64,000 nucleotides of DNA from Blasia pusilla. Lineage: Eukaryota; Marchantiophyta; Marchantiopsida; Blasiales. Made by a program: the position numbers and the translations under genes. Within the stretch, counting starts at the first letter, position 1. Every line of letters starts with the position of its first letter. Below are positions 11,274 to 23,300 of the stretch, piece by piece. A model generated the notes under the pieces. It saw nothing but the letters and a program-made list of their open reading frames with translations, ran no database searches and was not told the DNA's origin. The stretch is taken from assembly GCA_050084515.1 (NCBI GenBank), contig CM114274.1, forward strand, positions 41,850,001-41,914,000. Reading direction: 5' to 3'.

Positions 11274-11930
11274 GCAGACAAAGGTAGAGGCTATCTCATG
11301 CATTCCACGCCCTACAGATGGGAGCCGTGTTTGCGCATTCATGGGATTGGAAAACTTCTATCGGTGGTACGTCAAGGGATTCAGTTCAATTGCAAAGCTG
11401 CTGACCTTGCTGACTAAGGTGGATCACGAGTGGCACTCGGGGGATGAGCAAGATCGAGCATTTCAGTTGCTCAAGGGCAGGTTGACGTCTGCGCCCATCT
11501 TGAGGAGACCGATCAGGGGGCGTCCTTTCCAGTTGCACACAGATTGGAGCATGTTGGGGCTTGGAGCGGTGCTCACCCAACATGATGATGATGGTTGAGA
11601 GTTCGTGGTGGCTTACGCTAGCCGCTTCAACAACGCTGCAGAGGCAAAGTACAACTTATATGAGGGTGAGTGCTTGGCTGTAGTGTGGGCTGTCAAGCAT
11701 TTTAGGTGTTACTTATTTGGCAACCCCTTTACCATCATCACTAATCATCAAGCACTGAAGTGGTTGATGGAGTCTGACAAGCTTACAGGGAAGCTTGCAA
11801 GATGAGCTCTGTTGTTGCAGGAGTATGATTTTTAGGTGGTACATAGACCTGGAACGCTCAACCAGGTTGTAGATGGGTTGAGTCGTAACCCATGCCCGAG
11901 TCAGCGAGATGCGACTGGAGCTTGATGGCA
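11274..11930 (+). pseudogene. RNase H domain and tether of the Ty3-like element
   Basis: The same frame as RT continues through the connection (FMGLENFYRWYVKGFSSIAK, LRRPIRGRPFQLHTDWS) into RNase H (LGLGAVLTQ, VVAYASRFNNAAEAKYNLYE, CLAVVWAVKHFRCYLFG). It ends with LLLQEYDF, a stop, VVHRPGTLNQVVDGLSRNP. The conserved TDH-type Asp is Asn here (AAT at 11,743-11,745), and stops occur at about 11,596 (TGA), 11,803 (TGA) and 11,832 (TAG). These fit C-to-T or G-to-A changes of Arg, Trp and Gln codons. The element is recognisable to about 12,140, with a short tail VVLEYLRTGTF that may be the start of the integrase region. No integrase core remains, so the 3' part was lost. Confidence 0.85.
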
Positions 11931-12244
11931 TGGAGAGAGTGTTGAGGAGTCAGTTCCAAGATGGCACGCGTCAGCCTATTTAGGCATGTTGGCTATGGAG
12001 AGCCTGAGTGTGGAGACTTCGATGGCGAGGTCTAGTGGAGAGTCCTTGGATCCCGAGGCCAGTGAGGAGACCACAGGTGGCCGAGATATTCATGATGATG
12101 GAGTAGTCTTGGAGTACCTTCGTACTGGTACTTTTCGCCTGTGCGTTTGGATGCCATGAGTTATCATGGGATCGTGCGTGTTTGTGTGTGTGTTCGGTGA
12201 CAACGATGTATGTTGTGTAGCGATGTGTATGCGCACGACAAATA

Positions 12245-12425
12245 TCAGCATATGCTCTTGCTCTGTGTTATATGAATGTTGTGCAGGAGACCAAGTAGTG
12301 ACTAGAGGTTCGTGATGATGGTGATGAAAGATTTCATCCCCATCATCACACAAGACCCAAGACTTTAGTTGTGTTCCTATCCTACTTTTCTTATAGTTCA
12401 AGGGGATTGCCCCATTCCTAAACTT
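12245..12425 (+). repeat. Direct repeat, copy 2 (partner 1,160-1,318)
   Basis: Same orientation as copy 1, sharing the CTCTTGCTCTGTGT, TGACTAGAGGTT and TTCAAGGGGATT blocks. It begins about 100 bp after the truncated end of the Ty3-like polyprotein. The minus-strand frame through both copies reads PLNYKKSRIGTQL, which is conserved between them, but no family is recognised. Confidence 0.6.
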
Positions 12426-12663
12426 GAACTTAAGCCGGGGTCTCAAGAAAGGGGTTCGCCATACATATTTCTTCAGTTGTGCTTGTTTAGGATATACCGT
12501 CAAGGGGTCACGTCTTCCTCCGTGCTGTTCTACTGTGATCATTTGCCCACTATTTTGGTTATGATATCCAAAATGCTTTCTCATCTTGCTCCCATAGTTC
12601 AGGCCCCATAGGGAGCTTGGTTGCGTGCACAATGTCTTAAACCTATTTTGGCCAAGATTTTGC

Positions 12664-12850
12664 CATATTCCAATGTGGGATGAAGGGTTGTCTACAGCAG
12701 CAGTACCTAAACTGCTCTATTATGCTATATTCCAGTGTGGGATGAAGGGTGTCTACAACTGCAGTACCTAAATTGCTCTATTATGCTATATTCCAGTGTG
12801 GGATGAAGGGTGTCTACAACAAAAATACCTAAACTACTCTATTATGCTAT
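12664..12850 (+). repeat. Tandem repeat, three copies of about 62 bp
   Basis: Three head-to-tail copies start TATTCCARTGTGGGATGAAG, contain a GTCTACA block and end CTCTATTATGCTA. They differ by a few substitutions and small indels. Confidence 0.9.
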
Positions 12851-12982
12851 TTTCGCAATCAAGCTTCCGATTTGCTATCACGGTACATGTTGGGTAGGCT
12901 CAAGCCAGAGAATCGTTCATCAGACAGAGCCATAGAAAAAAAATATAAGAAGCTGCTTTTCGACTAAAACCCTAAATCCCTC

Positions 12983-13110
12983 GTACAGTGGAGTTGTGCA
13001 CAACCTCTTAGGGTACAGTGGAGTTAATCCCTAGTACAGTGGAGTTGTGCACAACCTCTTAAGGTACAGTGCAGTTAATCCCTAGTACAGTGGATTTGTG
13101 CACAAGCCTC
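12983..13110 (+). repeat. Tandem repeat, about 2.5 copies of a 51-bp unit
   Basis: The alternating half-units TACAGTGGAGTTGTGCACAA and TACAGTGGAGTTAATCC repeat with single-base changes. GTGCACAA is partly palindromic. Confidence 0.85.
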
Positions 13111-13514
13111 ATTCTTTTGGCGTTCACAACGTAAAGCCCACAGTCTCAAAGCTGACACACGTCTTCTTTGCGGTCTCGTAGAGCAAGTTTCAATTCCTAA
13201 AATCCGTAAGCCTTCCAAAGGTCAAGCGGACGATATCCCTCACGCTTCTGACGTGGCACACATTCCATCAAACTCTTCTTAGCAGCAGATAAAGAGACTT
13301 TAGAGCAAAAGCGACACAGACAGCAGCACAATCAAACTCCAACCCAACCCGTTTGACGAATCACTCCATGCTCATCACCCTCCACACCGGAGAGCCGCCT
13401 ACTCTAATAAGAAAAAAAAATCCAACAATCCGACCAACCCATCACCATTCCTTGACTTCCCTTCTCGCAACCTCAGGCATTCACACTCAGCAAATCGGCA
13501 GGCACAACTGATCC

Positions 13515-13613
13515 ATGAGAAAAACTAAATACCGGTTTGTTATGCTCGTCCTCGTCCTCGCCCTCCTCTTATTCTACTTTCGAGAGAAGAATGGATTGCT
13601 GGCACGAGCTTGA
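13515..13613 (+). CDS. Small hypothetical membrane peptide or first-exon remnant (32 aa)
   Basis: An ATG at 13,515 opens a 32-codon frame: a basic start (MRKTKYRF), then a hydrophobic run VMLVLVLALLLFYF, then REKNG and a stop. This is the layout of a signal anchor. Another frame across the stop reads HELEKERYEMSIQSKAASLE, and one near 13,800 reads FEAIVEMHGDKPLISSAPDY, so coding-like DNA continues to about 13,920 in shifted frames. It may be the start of a larger broken gene for a type II membrane protein. No family is recognised. The upstream 300 bp holds GACGTGGC, a G-box-like element, but promoter function is not shown. Confidence 0.25.
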   Translation: MRKTKYRFVMLVLVLALLLFYFREKNGLLARA

Positions 13614-14154
13614 GAAAGAGAGGTATGAAATGTCAATACAGTCTAAGGCCGCCAGCCTAGAGCACTTCTGTGGCTCTTCTCCCAAGTGATCAAAAGGCAG
13701 CAACGCATGTTGAGTCCTCGATCTTGATCGAGCCCAGCAGCAGGGCAGAGGCAAGGCAGGAGGTGATTTCCTTGATCCGTAATGAACCGAACTCCGCACT
13801 TTGTTTGAGGCTATCGTGGAAATGCACGGTGACAAGCCCCTAATCTCTTCAGCACCTGACTATCCTGTTTGGCAGAAACTAGTCTTCCTACCCTGTAAAT
13901 GTAAAGGACGCAATTGAGCTTCCAAAAAAGAGTACCCGCAATTGCAATGCACCTGCGTCTATCATCTCAATTCCGCTATCACAGAAATGCTTCACTTGCC
14001 GCTTAATCCATTCAACTTATATGAACCCAGAAATAGCCACTAGTCCAACCACTACAGCTATGGCTAGCAATTGAAGGACTTGCCTTGCAAGCTCCCCATT
14101 GATGCTCATTAATAAAAGAAAATCGGTCGCAATCCCAAGCAAAAAGCAAACAAA

Positions 14155-14156
<2 letters not shown>

Positions 14157-14197
<41 letters not shown>
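14157..14197 (+). repeat. (GA)n microsatellite, about 40 bp
   Basis: Uninterrupted GA dinucleotides; the opposite strand gives a poly Leu-Ser frame that is not a gene. Confidence 0.95.
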
Positions 14198-14499
14198 AAT
14201 AGAGAAAGAAAGAACGAGAGACAGAGAGATTTCTCACATGAAGACGTCGTTGTGTGTTCTAGGTGCGGTCGGAGCAGACGAGGATCCTTTTGAAGTTCTT
14301 TTTTATCCAATATGGGCCGACTCTCTTTGTTGAGAGCAAGAGAAAAATCTATGAAACACTTAGTTCACTCTCTGAGCTCTCCCTTGCGATTTCTCAGGAA
14401 ACCTACATTCAAGCTAAAGCTTATCCGCCGTCGCGGGAAATGCCTTGAGAGAATGCGGGAAAGTACAGACATTGCAAATATCGTAATTAGGTCCAAACA

Positions 14500-15640
14500 T
14501 GATGACATGGCCTAATTAATTAGGTCCTTAATTTGCCAACTTGGCAGTAGTTGTAGAATAGCAACTAGAGTTCTAACTAGATGCAATTGTTTAGTTATGA
14601 CTAGTTATCATCTAGTCTTATTTTTACACCTCATATTATGGATTAAAATTTATTTTAAATTAATTTACCATAAGTGCCATGTCTTAGTTATTTTGCACTA
14701 ATCTAGTCATTCTACATGACATGTCATTAATTAATCAGAAATTAATTTTACCAATTATATTAAAAAATCACCAAGTCATATTCTCTAGTCATTCTTTGTA
14801 AGTAAGTGATACTGTATCATACGCACATAAGTATGTTTAGTTATAATTAGTTGTATTTTAGTCTTACTGGACTCTAGTTGTAAGTGCCTTAGTGCTAAAA
14901 GGACCATATTCCTTCTAGTGAGATCAGAAGAGAGAAAGTGATTTTCTTTTGGAGAGGGATAGTTTTGTAAGGAATGTTTTAGAAAGAGGGGAGTAGAGAT
15001 TGGGAAAAAAATTTATTCTTTTGAGGAGATATGGAAAAGGTTCCATCCCTTCCTAATGGAAGAGGAGGGATTTACCTTCAATTACCACGATTATCCAATG
15101 GCAAAACATATTTTCACTTATCAAGTTCACCTATCTATGAAGAAAAAAATTTCACAAAAGAGTAGAGAGAGGGAGACATGAAGGGAGGGATGAGATGGTG
15201 AGGGTATACAAAAAATGAACAAGTTTATGTTGGGAAGGATAGAAGGAAGAGAATGAACCCTTAATTAATTTTCCTCATCTATCCCTACTTACAATACATT
15301 CCTAAACTATTTCAACTAATCACCATTTAGAAAATTCTATTTGATTCTCCTATCCTATTCCTTTTTCATCTATCCTAACTTCTTGACCAACTTTAATTTT
15401 CAACTAACCTTTTCTCAAATACAACCATCCTACCTTAATCCTATTCAATTATATTTTAATATTCTCCTTTCCTTTCTCCTTCTATACTATATATCCCAAC
15501 TTCTTTAACTACTTTCATTTGCAACTAACCTATTCTTAAATACAACCATCCTACCCTAATCTTCTACTCTCCTCTCCATCCCTCAAGCCTTCATTAACAA
15601 TCATAATCCTCCCCTACCCGCCCACGAAACCCTTACAAAA
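14500..15640. other. AT-rich intergenic DNA, no gene seen
   Basis: Repetitive ACTAGTTAT / TAGTTATAATTAGT words occur between 14,560 and 14,900, and TATCCTAnTTC-type words between 15,340 and 15,560. No open frame with recognisable content or clear terminal repeats was found. Confidence 0.5.
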
Positions 15641-16600
15641 ATTACATTTAAGCCCACATGAGGCCTCGTGCTTAAGCCCGCACCCTAGCAAAGGCCCCCT
15701 TGCGGGCTAGCAGGCAGGCCTGATGCCCGTTTGTGGGCATGATGGGCGGACGTGGCAGGCTTATCATGGGCCTGGCGAGCTGGAAAACAGGCCAAGAGAG
15801 AAAGATTCGAGCTTAGGCAGGACATATCCGCGAACAAGTCCATGTCTGTGGGCATGGGGCTTATGACCCTCCCTATTTCATGATAGGGCGCAGATTGGAC
15901 CTTCTTGCGGGGGCGCTTGATACGGGCTCACTCCCATGGTGTTCGCCTCCAAACCCTATGACTAGACACAACCTGGATTACTTTCCCTCCAACCGCCGCT
16001 CTAGACCTTCGAAGCGGTGCCGCCCGAATCCCATGGCTAGGAGCAGCCTTGGCCCCTTCCTCCATGTTGCGGGCGAGCGGGCGGCTCAATCTCTGAGTTC
16101 TTGACATAGATGCGGGGGCATTCTAGCTAGGCTTGCCCTCAAGTGGGCTCCATCCTGGACCATCTTGCCATGATTGCTGCCGATTAGCACTCCCGTCAAA
16201 CCTTGTGACTACGCGTAACTTGGACCTTCTTCTTTGGAAATTGCACTTGAGTAATGCAACTTCCTCCACACCGCGGTTGGGCGGCTAGCCCTAGATTTGA
16301 GCCCTTAAGGACCCGCCCGAGTTTCGTTATGGGGTGCAGCTTGGACCTCTTCTCCGCCACGCCGTGGTTTTGAGCCTCAATTAGGATCGTGCTACCAGTG
16401 ATGTGAACCTCCGCCCGAGCCTCGCGGCTACTGATGGCAACAACCTGGGCCCTCCGCAACTAGATTGCATGCATGCGCCCGGGGCCTCACCGTAGCTCTG
16501 CATCCAAGTTACGAGCCGCGTGACTCCACACGCGGCAACATCCTGAACCTTCCAAAGTTGAGACACTAGTGCAAACGACCTACAGGAGACCGTGACTGGA
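15640..16600. repeat. GC-rich dispersed repeat with GCCCGC/GCGGGC words
   Basis: The composition changes sharply from AT-rich to GC-rich with many AGCCCGC, GCGGGC and GGGCATG words. The same word set returns at 17,940-18,170 and 19,735-20,330. No protein is recognised; long frames here are by-products of low stop frequency. Confidence 0.5.
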
Positions 16601-17940
16601 TGAGATTAAACTTGGACCACCCAAGAGAGGAAGGCAACACCCGCCATCAACCCTTGGCCGATGCTCATCTCCGCGGTGATCTTAGTTGATTCGGGCTTTG
16701 TTCCGACCTTTTCTCTACCAAGGGATCTTGGGCTCTGGTGACTCTCGACTAAGGGGCCATGTGATCACGGGCTGTGGCATCTCGAGCCTTGAGCAAGGCA
16801 AAGACTCGCCTCCACCTCATCAAACAAGTAAAATAACATTAAACATAGTGATATTTCACTTGCGTCGAGGGCTCCCACTTATTCTACACTTCTTAAGTCA
16901 TTTTTAAAGTTGGACTATAGTTAAGCTCAAGAAGTTCTTCTTTCCACGCTGATTCTTCCAAACCTATTCCCTTGGCTATGGTTTCGCTAGATAGTAGAGC
17001 GGGAAAAAAAAAAAACTATATTTTTTAGTTAAAAATAGAAAAATATAGGTAATAAAGTATATAAAGGAGTAGAGGGATAATGGGAATCTTCTTAATCCAT
17101 TCATGCACATCACTAATTAGATACTTGTTGAACGATCCCGAGATTTTTGTTAATCCTACTCGTGTTAGTCTGGATTTTGCGACATGTGATGAATTACTTC
17201 TTTGATCAACAATTAGACTTCTAAAGCATATTTTCTTCCTTGATTCCCATTTGGTTCCCTCTTTTTGGACACTATGTATATGGGGGCAACCCTTATTTCT
17301 GGTTGTCTCTATTGGACGAGTTCCCTTCTTTTCCGCAGAGGTTTGTCAAAAGAAGGGGTTTAACTCTACGTGTAGTCATAGTTAGTCAATAGTCATCAAC
17401 TCTTGTTTTGACTCTACTTATGTTTTATTATTGCATGATCGTATTCATCTTTTTTCTTTTATAAGCCTACTCACTCCTAGTTCCTACTCTTCTCTACAAG
17501 TGTTCTCCACATCTTGTGTGTCATCATCTCCGTTGCCCATTTTTTCATGACCAATTGCCGAATTGTTTCCTATCCTATGATCCTTTCGGTTCAACCTTTG
17601 GTGCCCAGTATGTCGAGCAGCAAGATTCAACCGGTGCAAAGGTTGCAAGCTCCGAGAGTATGGGTCATCCTCTTGGTTCCTCCTATTGGTTTTCTGGTCT
17701 TTGTTGAGTGCGCACGTTCCTTCGTACCTCCTATGGCATGGGCAAAGACCAGCGGTATGGCATGGGCAAAGAAGTCTGCTACACTTTTGTAATGGCCTCT
17801 ATTCTCATTCCCTCTCCTTGGGTGTTTCCACCCTTTGATCGGATCCGTGCTCCGTAGCGAGTTCTACCTCCGAGTAGAACATCCAATTAGTCAAGCAATA
17901 GGCTACCACCTGTGTGATCTCCAATTCCATCATCAGTTTT
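16600..17940. other. Intergenic, no supported gene
   Basis: Mixed composition with an A-rich patch near 17,000. Short frames near 17,514-17,792 (a Pro/Val-rich stretch) show no family features. Nothing else was identified. Confidence 0.45.
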
Positions 17941-18170
17941 GGGCAAGGTTGCACGCGGACATGTCTATGTCTGCGGACTTACATGCACCCAATCAGTCTA
18001 GAGCCCGCCCTCTGCCCGCATCAACCCGCCTGGAGCCCGCTCCTGCCTGCCTTGAGCCCGCTCCTGCCCGCCTTGACCCCGCTCCTGCTCGCCTTGTAGG
18101 TCATGCTAGGTGCCGGCTCCGTAAGCCTCGGTCGAGATGGCGGGCTCGAGTGCAACCTTGGTATTAGGCC
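17941..18170 (+). repeat. CCCGC-rich repeat with a 21-bp tandem core
   Basis: Three tandem units of GAGCCCGCTCCTGCCTGCCTT type lie at 18,033-18,095, inside a GC-rich block opening with GCGGACATGTCTATGTCTGC. A related opening, GCGGGCACATGTCTGTGTTG, occurs at about 19,744, on the other side of the LINE fragment. Confidence 0.75.
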
Positions 18171-18229
18171 CGACACTCCTCTCGATCCACCGCTCTCTCC
18201 TATTATCCACTTTAGACTTTGTGATAATA

Positions 18230-19735
18230 GTGACTATATTAGCTCTAGTCTCCGCCATCCTCTAAAGCCTAGCATTTTGGCTCCATAGTACATCGTTGAT
18301 GCTACTAGCATCATAAGTTCTTGGGTTTTTGTCCATATGGAAATCTTTTGGTTTGTAAGCAAAAAGCTATAATCCTTCAATTTTTTCCTGCCCGCCGCCG
18401 CCATTTCCCTTACTAGGCACTTCCACATCTCCTCCACCTCCTCCTCGAAGACTATTCCCAAGTATTTGTAGGATGTCATTTTGGGGACCTATTGTCCTTG
18501 CAGCCATTATTATATTTGTTGTGTGTTTGACCTCTCTTCTTGTGATAAGCCAAATATTAGCACTCGAAACTTCAGTATTCCTATCACTTGGTCGTAGAGC
18601 TCCGTCCATCAATTTTTCCTATTCATGGCCCCTTGGAGATTTTCCGTTTTTTTTTTGGGTCAGAGCCACATTATTTGCAAAGTGCAGACTAGGTATTTTT
18701 GTTCCACTTACTCTTGGTATACTCACTCAACATTGGTTAGAGTCCACGAGATCGTTAATGTATATGTTGTACAAAGTTGGAGACAATGGGTCCCCTTGTC
18801 TCACAGCCTTTTGTATTAGAATTAACTTTGTTTGGAGCTGCCCTATTAGGGCTCGGAAGGTTGCGTGTTCATATATCCTCCAAACACACTCCAAGATTTT
18901 CCCGTGATTCTTGCTGCCTCCTGTTTGAAGAGGAGAGCGTCATGCGAAATGGAATCATAGGCTTTTTTGAAATCAATGAAGATTACCCACATTTGCTTCT
19001 TTTGTGCATGTCGCCTTAGTATTATCTCTTGGAGCGCAAGTGCTTGTGCCATACATTCTCTCTCTATTCAGAAAACTGCCTCACATTTCCAAAAGAAACC
19101 CTTGTACTCCAGTGCCTTAGTGATCCTTCCATTAAGGATCATTGTGAGTAGCTTTAGTAGCACTTGCATGAGGGAGATACCTCTTGTGTTTCTTGCAAAT
19201 GTCAACCCCAATTTTGGGTCCTTGGGTATTATACATAGTGACGCCAAGTTTGCTTCCCTCGGTGGGCCTAGGTCCCACTATTCCCTTACTACTCAGAAGA
19301 TGAATTTTGTCATTAGTAAGCAGGCTTCCTCTTGTAGTTCGTTCCCGCTTTCTCTCCATACAGAGTTGCATAGTATCATTTTATACCATTCCGCATGAAA
19401 CCCATCAGGTCTTGGACTTTTCCTCACATTTAGGCATCGGAGCCCTTCTTGTAGTTCTCTTAGGCTTATGTTGTCATTTATTCCTTCCAAGTATTATATG
19501 TGGTACTTAGTGGATTCTCGTTGCCTTCTCCATTTGTCCTAGTCTGCTGCTCGTAGCGCCGCAACTTTTCCTTGAGTACCATTTCCCATCTCGATACAAT
19601 CTCATGGTTCTCAAATAATAGTTTGCCTTCTAGCGTTAACACTGATTAGGCTTCTCTTCTATTAATTTCCTCCGGCAGTGTGGCCCTAAACCCCTTTGCC
19701 CATTTCCAAAGTTTCCTCATATCTCCTTGTTTGGT
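18230..19735 (-). pseudogene. LINE-type non-LTR reverse transcriptase fragment
   Basis: Read on the minus strand from 19,735: a helical lead (HEIVSRWEMVLKEKLRRYEQ), then SLRELQEGLRCLNVRKSPRP followed by DGFHAEWYK. This is the N-terminal RT signature of LINE elements (a P-G/R-P-D-G-F turn). Next near 19,000 comes QMWVIFIDFKKAYDSISHDA, the palm A motif with its catalytic Asp. A later part reads YKYLGIVFEEE, the post-RT YLG motif, then basic sequence and MYYGAKM. Frames shift at least three times and the YxDD segment is not readable, so it is dead. It is flanked on both sides by the same CCCGC-rich repeat. Confidence 0.7.
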
Positions 19736-20330
19736 GCGAGCCGCGGGCACATGTCTGTGTTGGCCCATATGCTCGCGGCCTGCACTCAGAGCCCGCCGAG
19801 CCCATAGCGGGCACTTAGGCTAGCCAAGCCCGCACCGGTTTTTTTCTTGTAGGGCGGACCTGAAGCCCCCCATGCATGGGCCTGAGCCTACCCAATGGGG
19901 GCCCACCTGCGATGTGCATGCCACCAAATCGATGAGGTCTTGGCCAACACGGGTACCCGCTACGGGCTTGTCAAGCTCCTGGGGCGGGCATCTCTGCCCT
20001 AAGGACGGACATAAGTCCCCAGAAATGACATTTGTTGATGTGCAAGCGTGCCTAAGCCCGCACCTTTCCCTCCTCGCATATGCTAGGCCTACGTGCCAGC
20101 CTGCCACGCCCGCAATAGGCCTGCCCGTCAACCTGCCAGACCTGCAAGCCTACCCCAAGCTTCCCTTTAGCCCGGAACAAGCCCTTGCCAGCCTTCAGCC
20201 CGTAAGGCCAGCCTACTAGCTTGCGCTAGGCCCGCCCTCAACCCACAATAGCCTCAATAGGCCCGCCCCGACACCTACCAACCCGCTAGCCCACGCCAGG
20301 CCCGACTTCAACCTGCATTTGTTTTAGATC
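19735..20330 (+). repeat. CCCGC-rich repeat, second block flanking the LINE
   Basis: Many AGCCCGC and GGCCTGCC words; it resembles 15,640-15,860 and 17,941-18,170. An open frame at 19,872-20,219 (Pro-rich) is a composition by-product. Confidence 0.5.
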
Positions 20331-23300
20331 TTGTGGGTGGAGCCGGTGCGATCGACTTGGGCACCGAAGAAACCAGGCTGGTGATCAATTTGTTATGTCC
20401 GTGGATGTGTCCGAAGAAGTCCCTACCATGAACAAACTTGTTTGTTTCTGTGCAACCTTATCTACAAAAAGCAATGGCCAATAAAATTGAGAAGCAATCA
20501 TGAAAAACAACAAAGAACAAGGTGTAAAAGAACACGAAAGAAAGCACATAAGGCCACTTAGGCAAATAATAAGAGAAGCTAAACGCATTGTGGCTAGCTA
20601 GCAAGGCCAATTTTTTGTGGCCTTAAGAGACTAGGATTAGGGTCAAAAGCCTAAATAGAACAAAGTCAAGTTATATAATAGAAGGTAAAGAGATTTGAGA
20701 TTTAATGATAATATTTATCCTTACATTGGGTAAAGTTCTCAACCTGGAAAGTTCTTAAAGTGTGAAAAAACACATTATAGTAAAATACTAAAATGATTTT
20801 TTATTAAAAGTAATGAAGTAGCATCATCACTTTCAGAGTTAAAATTAAGAAAGAAGTCTTGGTGAGAATATAAATGATTGAAGGTGGAAATGGGGTATAG
20901 TATCATGTAAATGAGCATGATGCTCTCAAACATGGTTCTTGTGGTTTTCTCTTAGCTTATTCATGTGTGATCATCGATTCATTGGTGATACCCTTCAAAA
21001 GATAGTTTGAGTCTTTTAGATTGCATGCAACGTATTTTTTCTCTCTCCCCTTTATGTAATTAATTTTTGGTAAATGATAAAAAATTTGGAAGAATCCAAC
21101 AGATTTAAGATGGTGTATAATGTCCCACATATAAGCTTACTCCTCCCTCTTTTTAAAAAAGTGAATTTGTGGGACAATGCATAAGTCTATTATATAAACT
21201 CACAATCTTTCCAATTGGATGGAGTTTTTTCAATGAAAATAAATGTCTTTAGCCATATTGAATTTTTTTTTTTAAAGAATAGAAGCATCCAAATTCAAAA
21301 AATGGTTTGAAAATGTAGGCACATAGGGAAAAATTATTGAGTTCAATTGCTTCCTAGGATGGATAGGGTACTTGTATAGCATATTTGAATTGAAAATATG
21401 AAAAAAAGACATTAGAAAAGTGAGTTTAGTGACTCACTCAACCAAAGTATTGGTGACACTTCACTCAAGGGAACTTAATTTGATATACTTACATAGATTA
21501 TTGAATGTTCCAATGAGCTCTATTGCTTATCATAGATTTTTGGCCTCATAATGTTTCAGATTTAAATAATTAAAAGAGAATATGAAAAAAAAATTTGAGT
21601 GTGGCATTTGAGTGTCTAGTAAAATTTTTAAACTAATGAAATATTTAATCTCTAACTTTCCATTGGAGGTCCATTTATTGATGTGGTGCTTATTTATTTA
21701 TGTGGGAGCGGGCTAACTTTCAAGCTTGTATATATGGGGTTTAGATCCTAACATCCTCATTACCAAATGAGACGAATGTATAAATATCTCCTTCTCAAGT
21801 CTCATAACACCAAGGGTCTAATGGTTTTTTCATAATCCTCTTTGTGAGGAAATTTTTTTTTTTGCAAAACCAAGGAGTTGGCTCCAAACCATATATAGAA
21901 CCATTTATGTTTTGTCTAAACCAACTTCAATTCTAGAAGAAATAAAAGTTCTTTTCATGATTGTCTTCACTTTCCACAAATATGTACTTAAGATGTAGTT
22001 CTCATAGCCATTAACTTTTCCTATTCCCTAGGCCTTTATTATTTCCTGAAAAAAAATAGCTAAATAATCTTCTTAAATAACCAACTAATATTTGAAAACT
22101 AGCTCAAGGTTGATGTTTCGTTAGTACCTAAGAAAGGTTGATGACCTCTCAATAGGCAGATTTAGCTTCTTACTATATAGAGCAAACTAACCATGACTCA
22201 TCAAAGTATTCCGTATGGAGTTTGGAGAATATTTAAAGAGTTTTTTTATTTCAAAAAATAATTGTTCATTCTCGGTTTCTAGCTGAAAATTTAGAAATTT
22301 TCAAAAAATATTATCGAATATTTGAAAGTGATTATAAATTTTAGCTATTAGTCATTAAGTTAAAACCAAGATTTATGTCCTTTTATTTTAAACTAGACAT
22401 AGGATGAGATCAAGCCACATCCTTGGAGCAACCTCTAAATTTATTTTCCCAAAATTTTAAACTAAAAGAGAGTAAGTAGATCCTAAGTTTATGATGAAGA
22501 ATGATTCGGTACCATTTAGATTAGGAACTTTGTAATCTCCCTTAGTCCCTTAGCCCATTATATTTCTCACAAATTTTCAATTTCCATTTCAAAGAAAGAG
22601 GGAAATATATGTTTAAAATTTTGTATGTTGTAGATACGTAAATTTCTATGTAATTTTGAAAAAAATGAAACAAAATTTACCAATTCTTATAAGTTTATGG
22701 AGATTTAGAACTATTATTATGAAGAAGTAGTCTACATTATAGTTTGGTATTCTTTGGGGTCTAGGGGGATCCAAAATTTGGATGAAAAACTCAAGACAAA
22801 TTGAAAATAAATTCCCGAAAATTTTGAAACGAAAGAATACATAAATAAATGAAAATCTTCCTACCCAAGCTAAAGGGGAGGGAGAGGTTTCCAAAAAAAT
22901 CCCTAAATTCTTTTCAAAATTTCTCTATGAAAATCGTTAGAAATTTCATCCATGCTAAACCTTATGAAAATATTTGGCTATTTTCCACTTATAAGCTTTT
23001 AATTTTGGGGCTACTTTTGATATAAGGAGTGTAAATTTGAATCTAAGGGTTATTCTTATTTTTTATTTGGGGTCTAGGGAAATAGAACTCAAGTTTCCTT
23101 GTAAGAGGATTAAGGAGTTGTATTTTTAGGACTAGTTTGCTTCGAGTTTTAAGCATCTTGGGGACTTTGGGGAAGGTGACTTGAGGTTCTGTTTGGATAT
23201 CTAAGTGCTTCTAATTTTTAGGCTATATTTGTGCCCGTTATTGAATCTACCTTTCAAGATAGATGGTTGATAGTTGTATTGCTATGCGGAATGTAGTCAA

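Noticed and set aside
22646-22894. 82-codon minus-strand frame rich in Phe and Ile
   Set aside because: The composition reflects AT-rich intergenic DNA; no motif or conserved neighbour.
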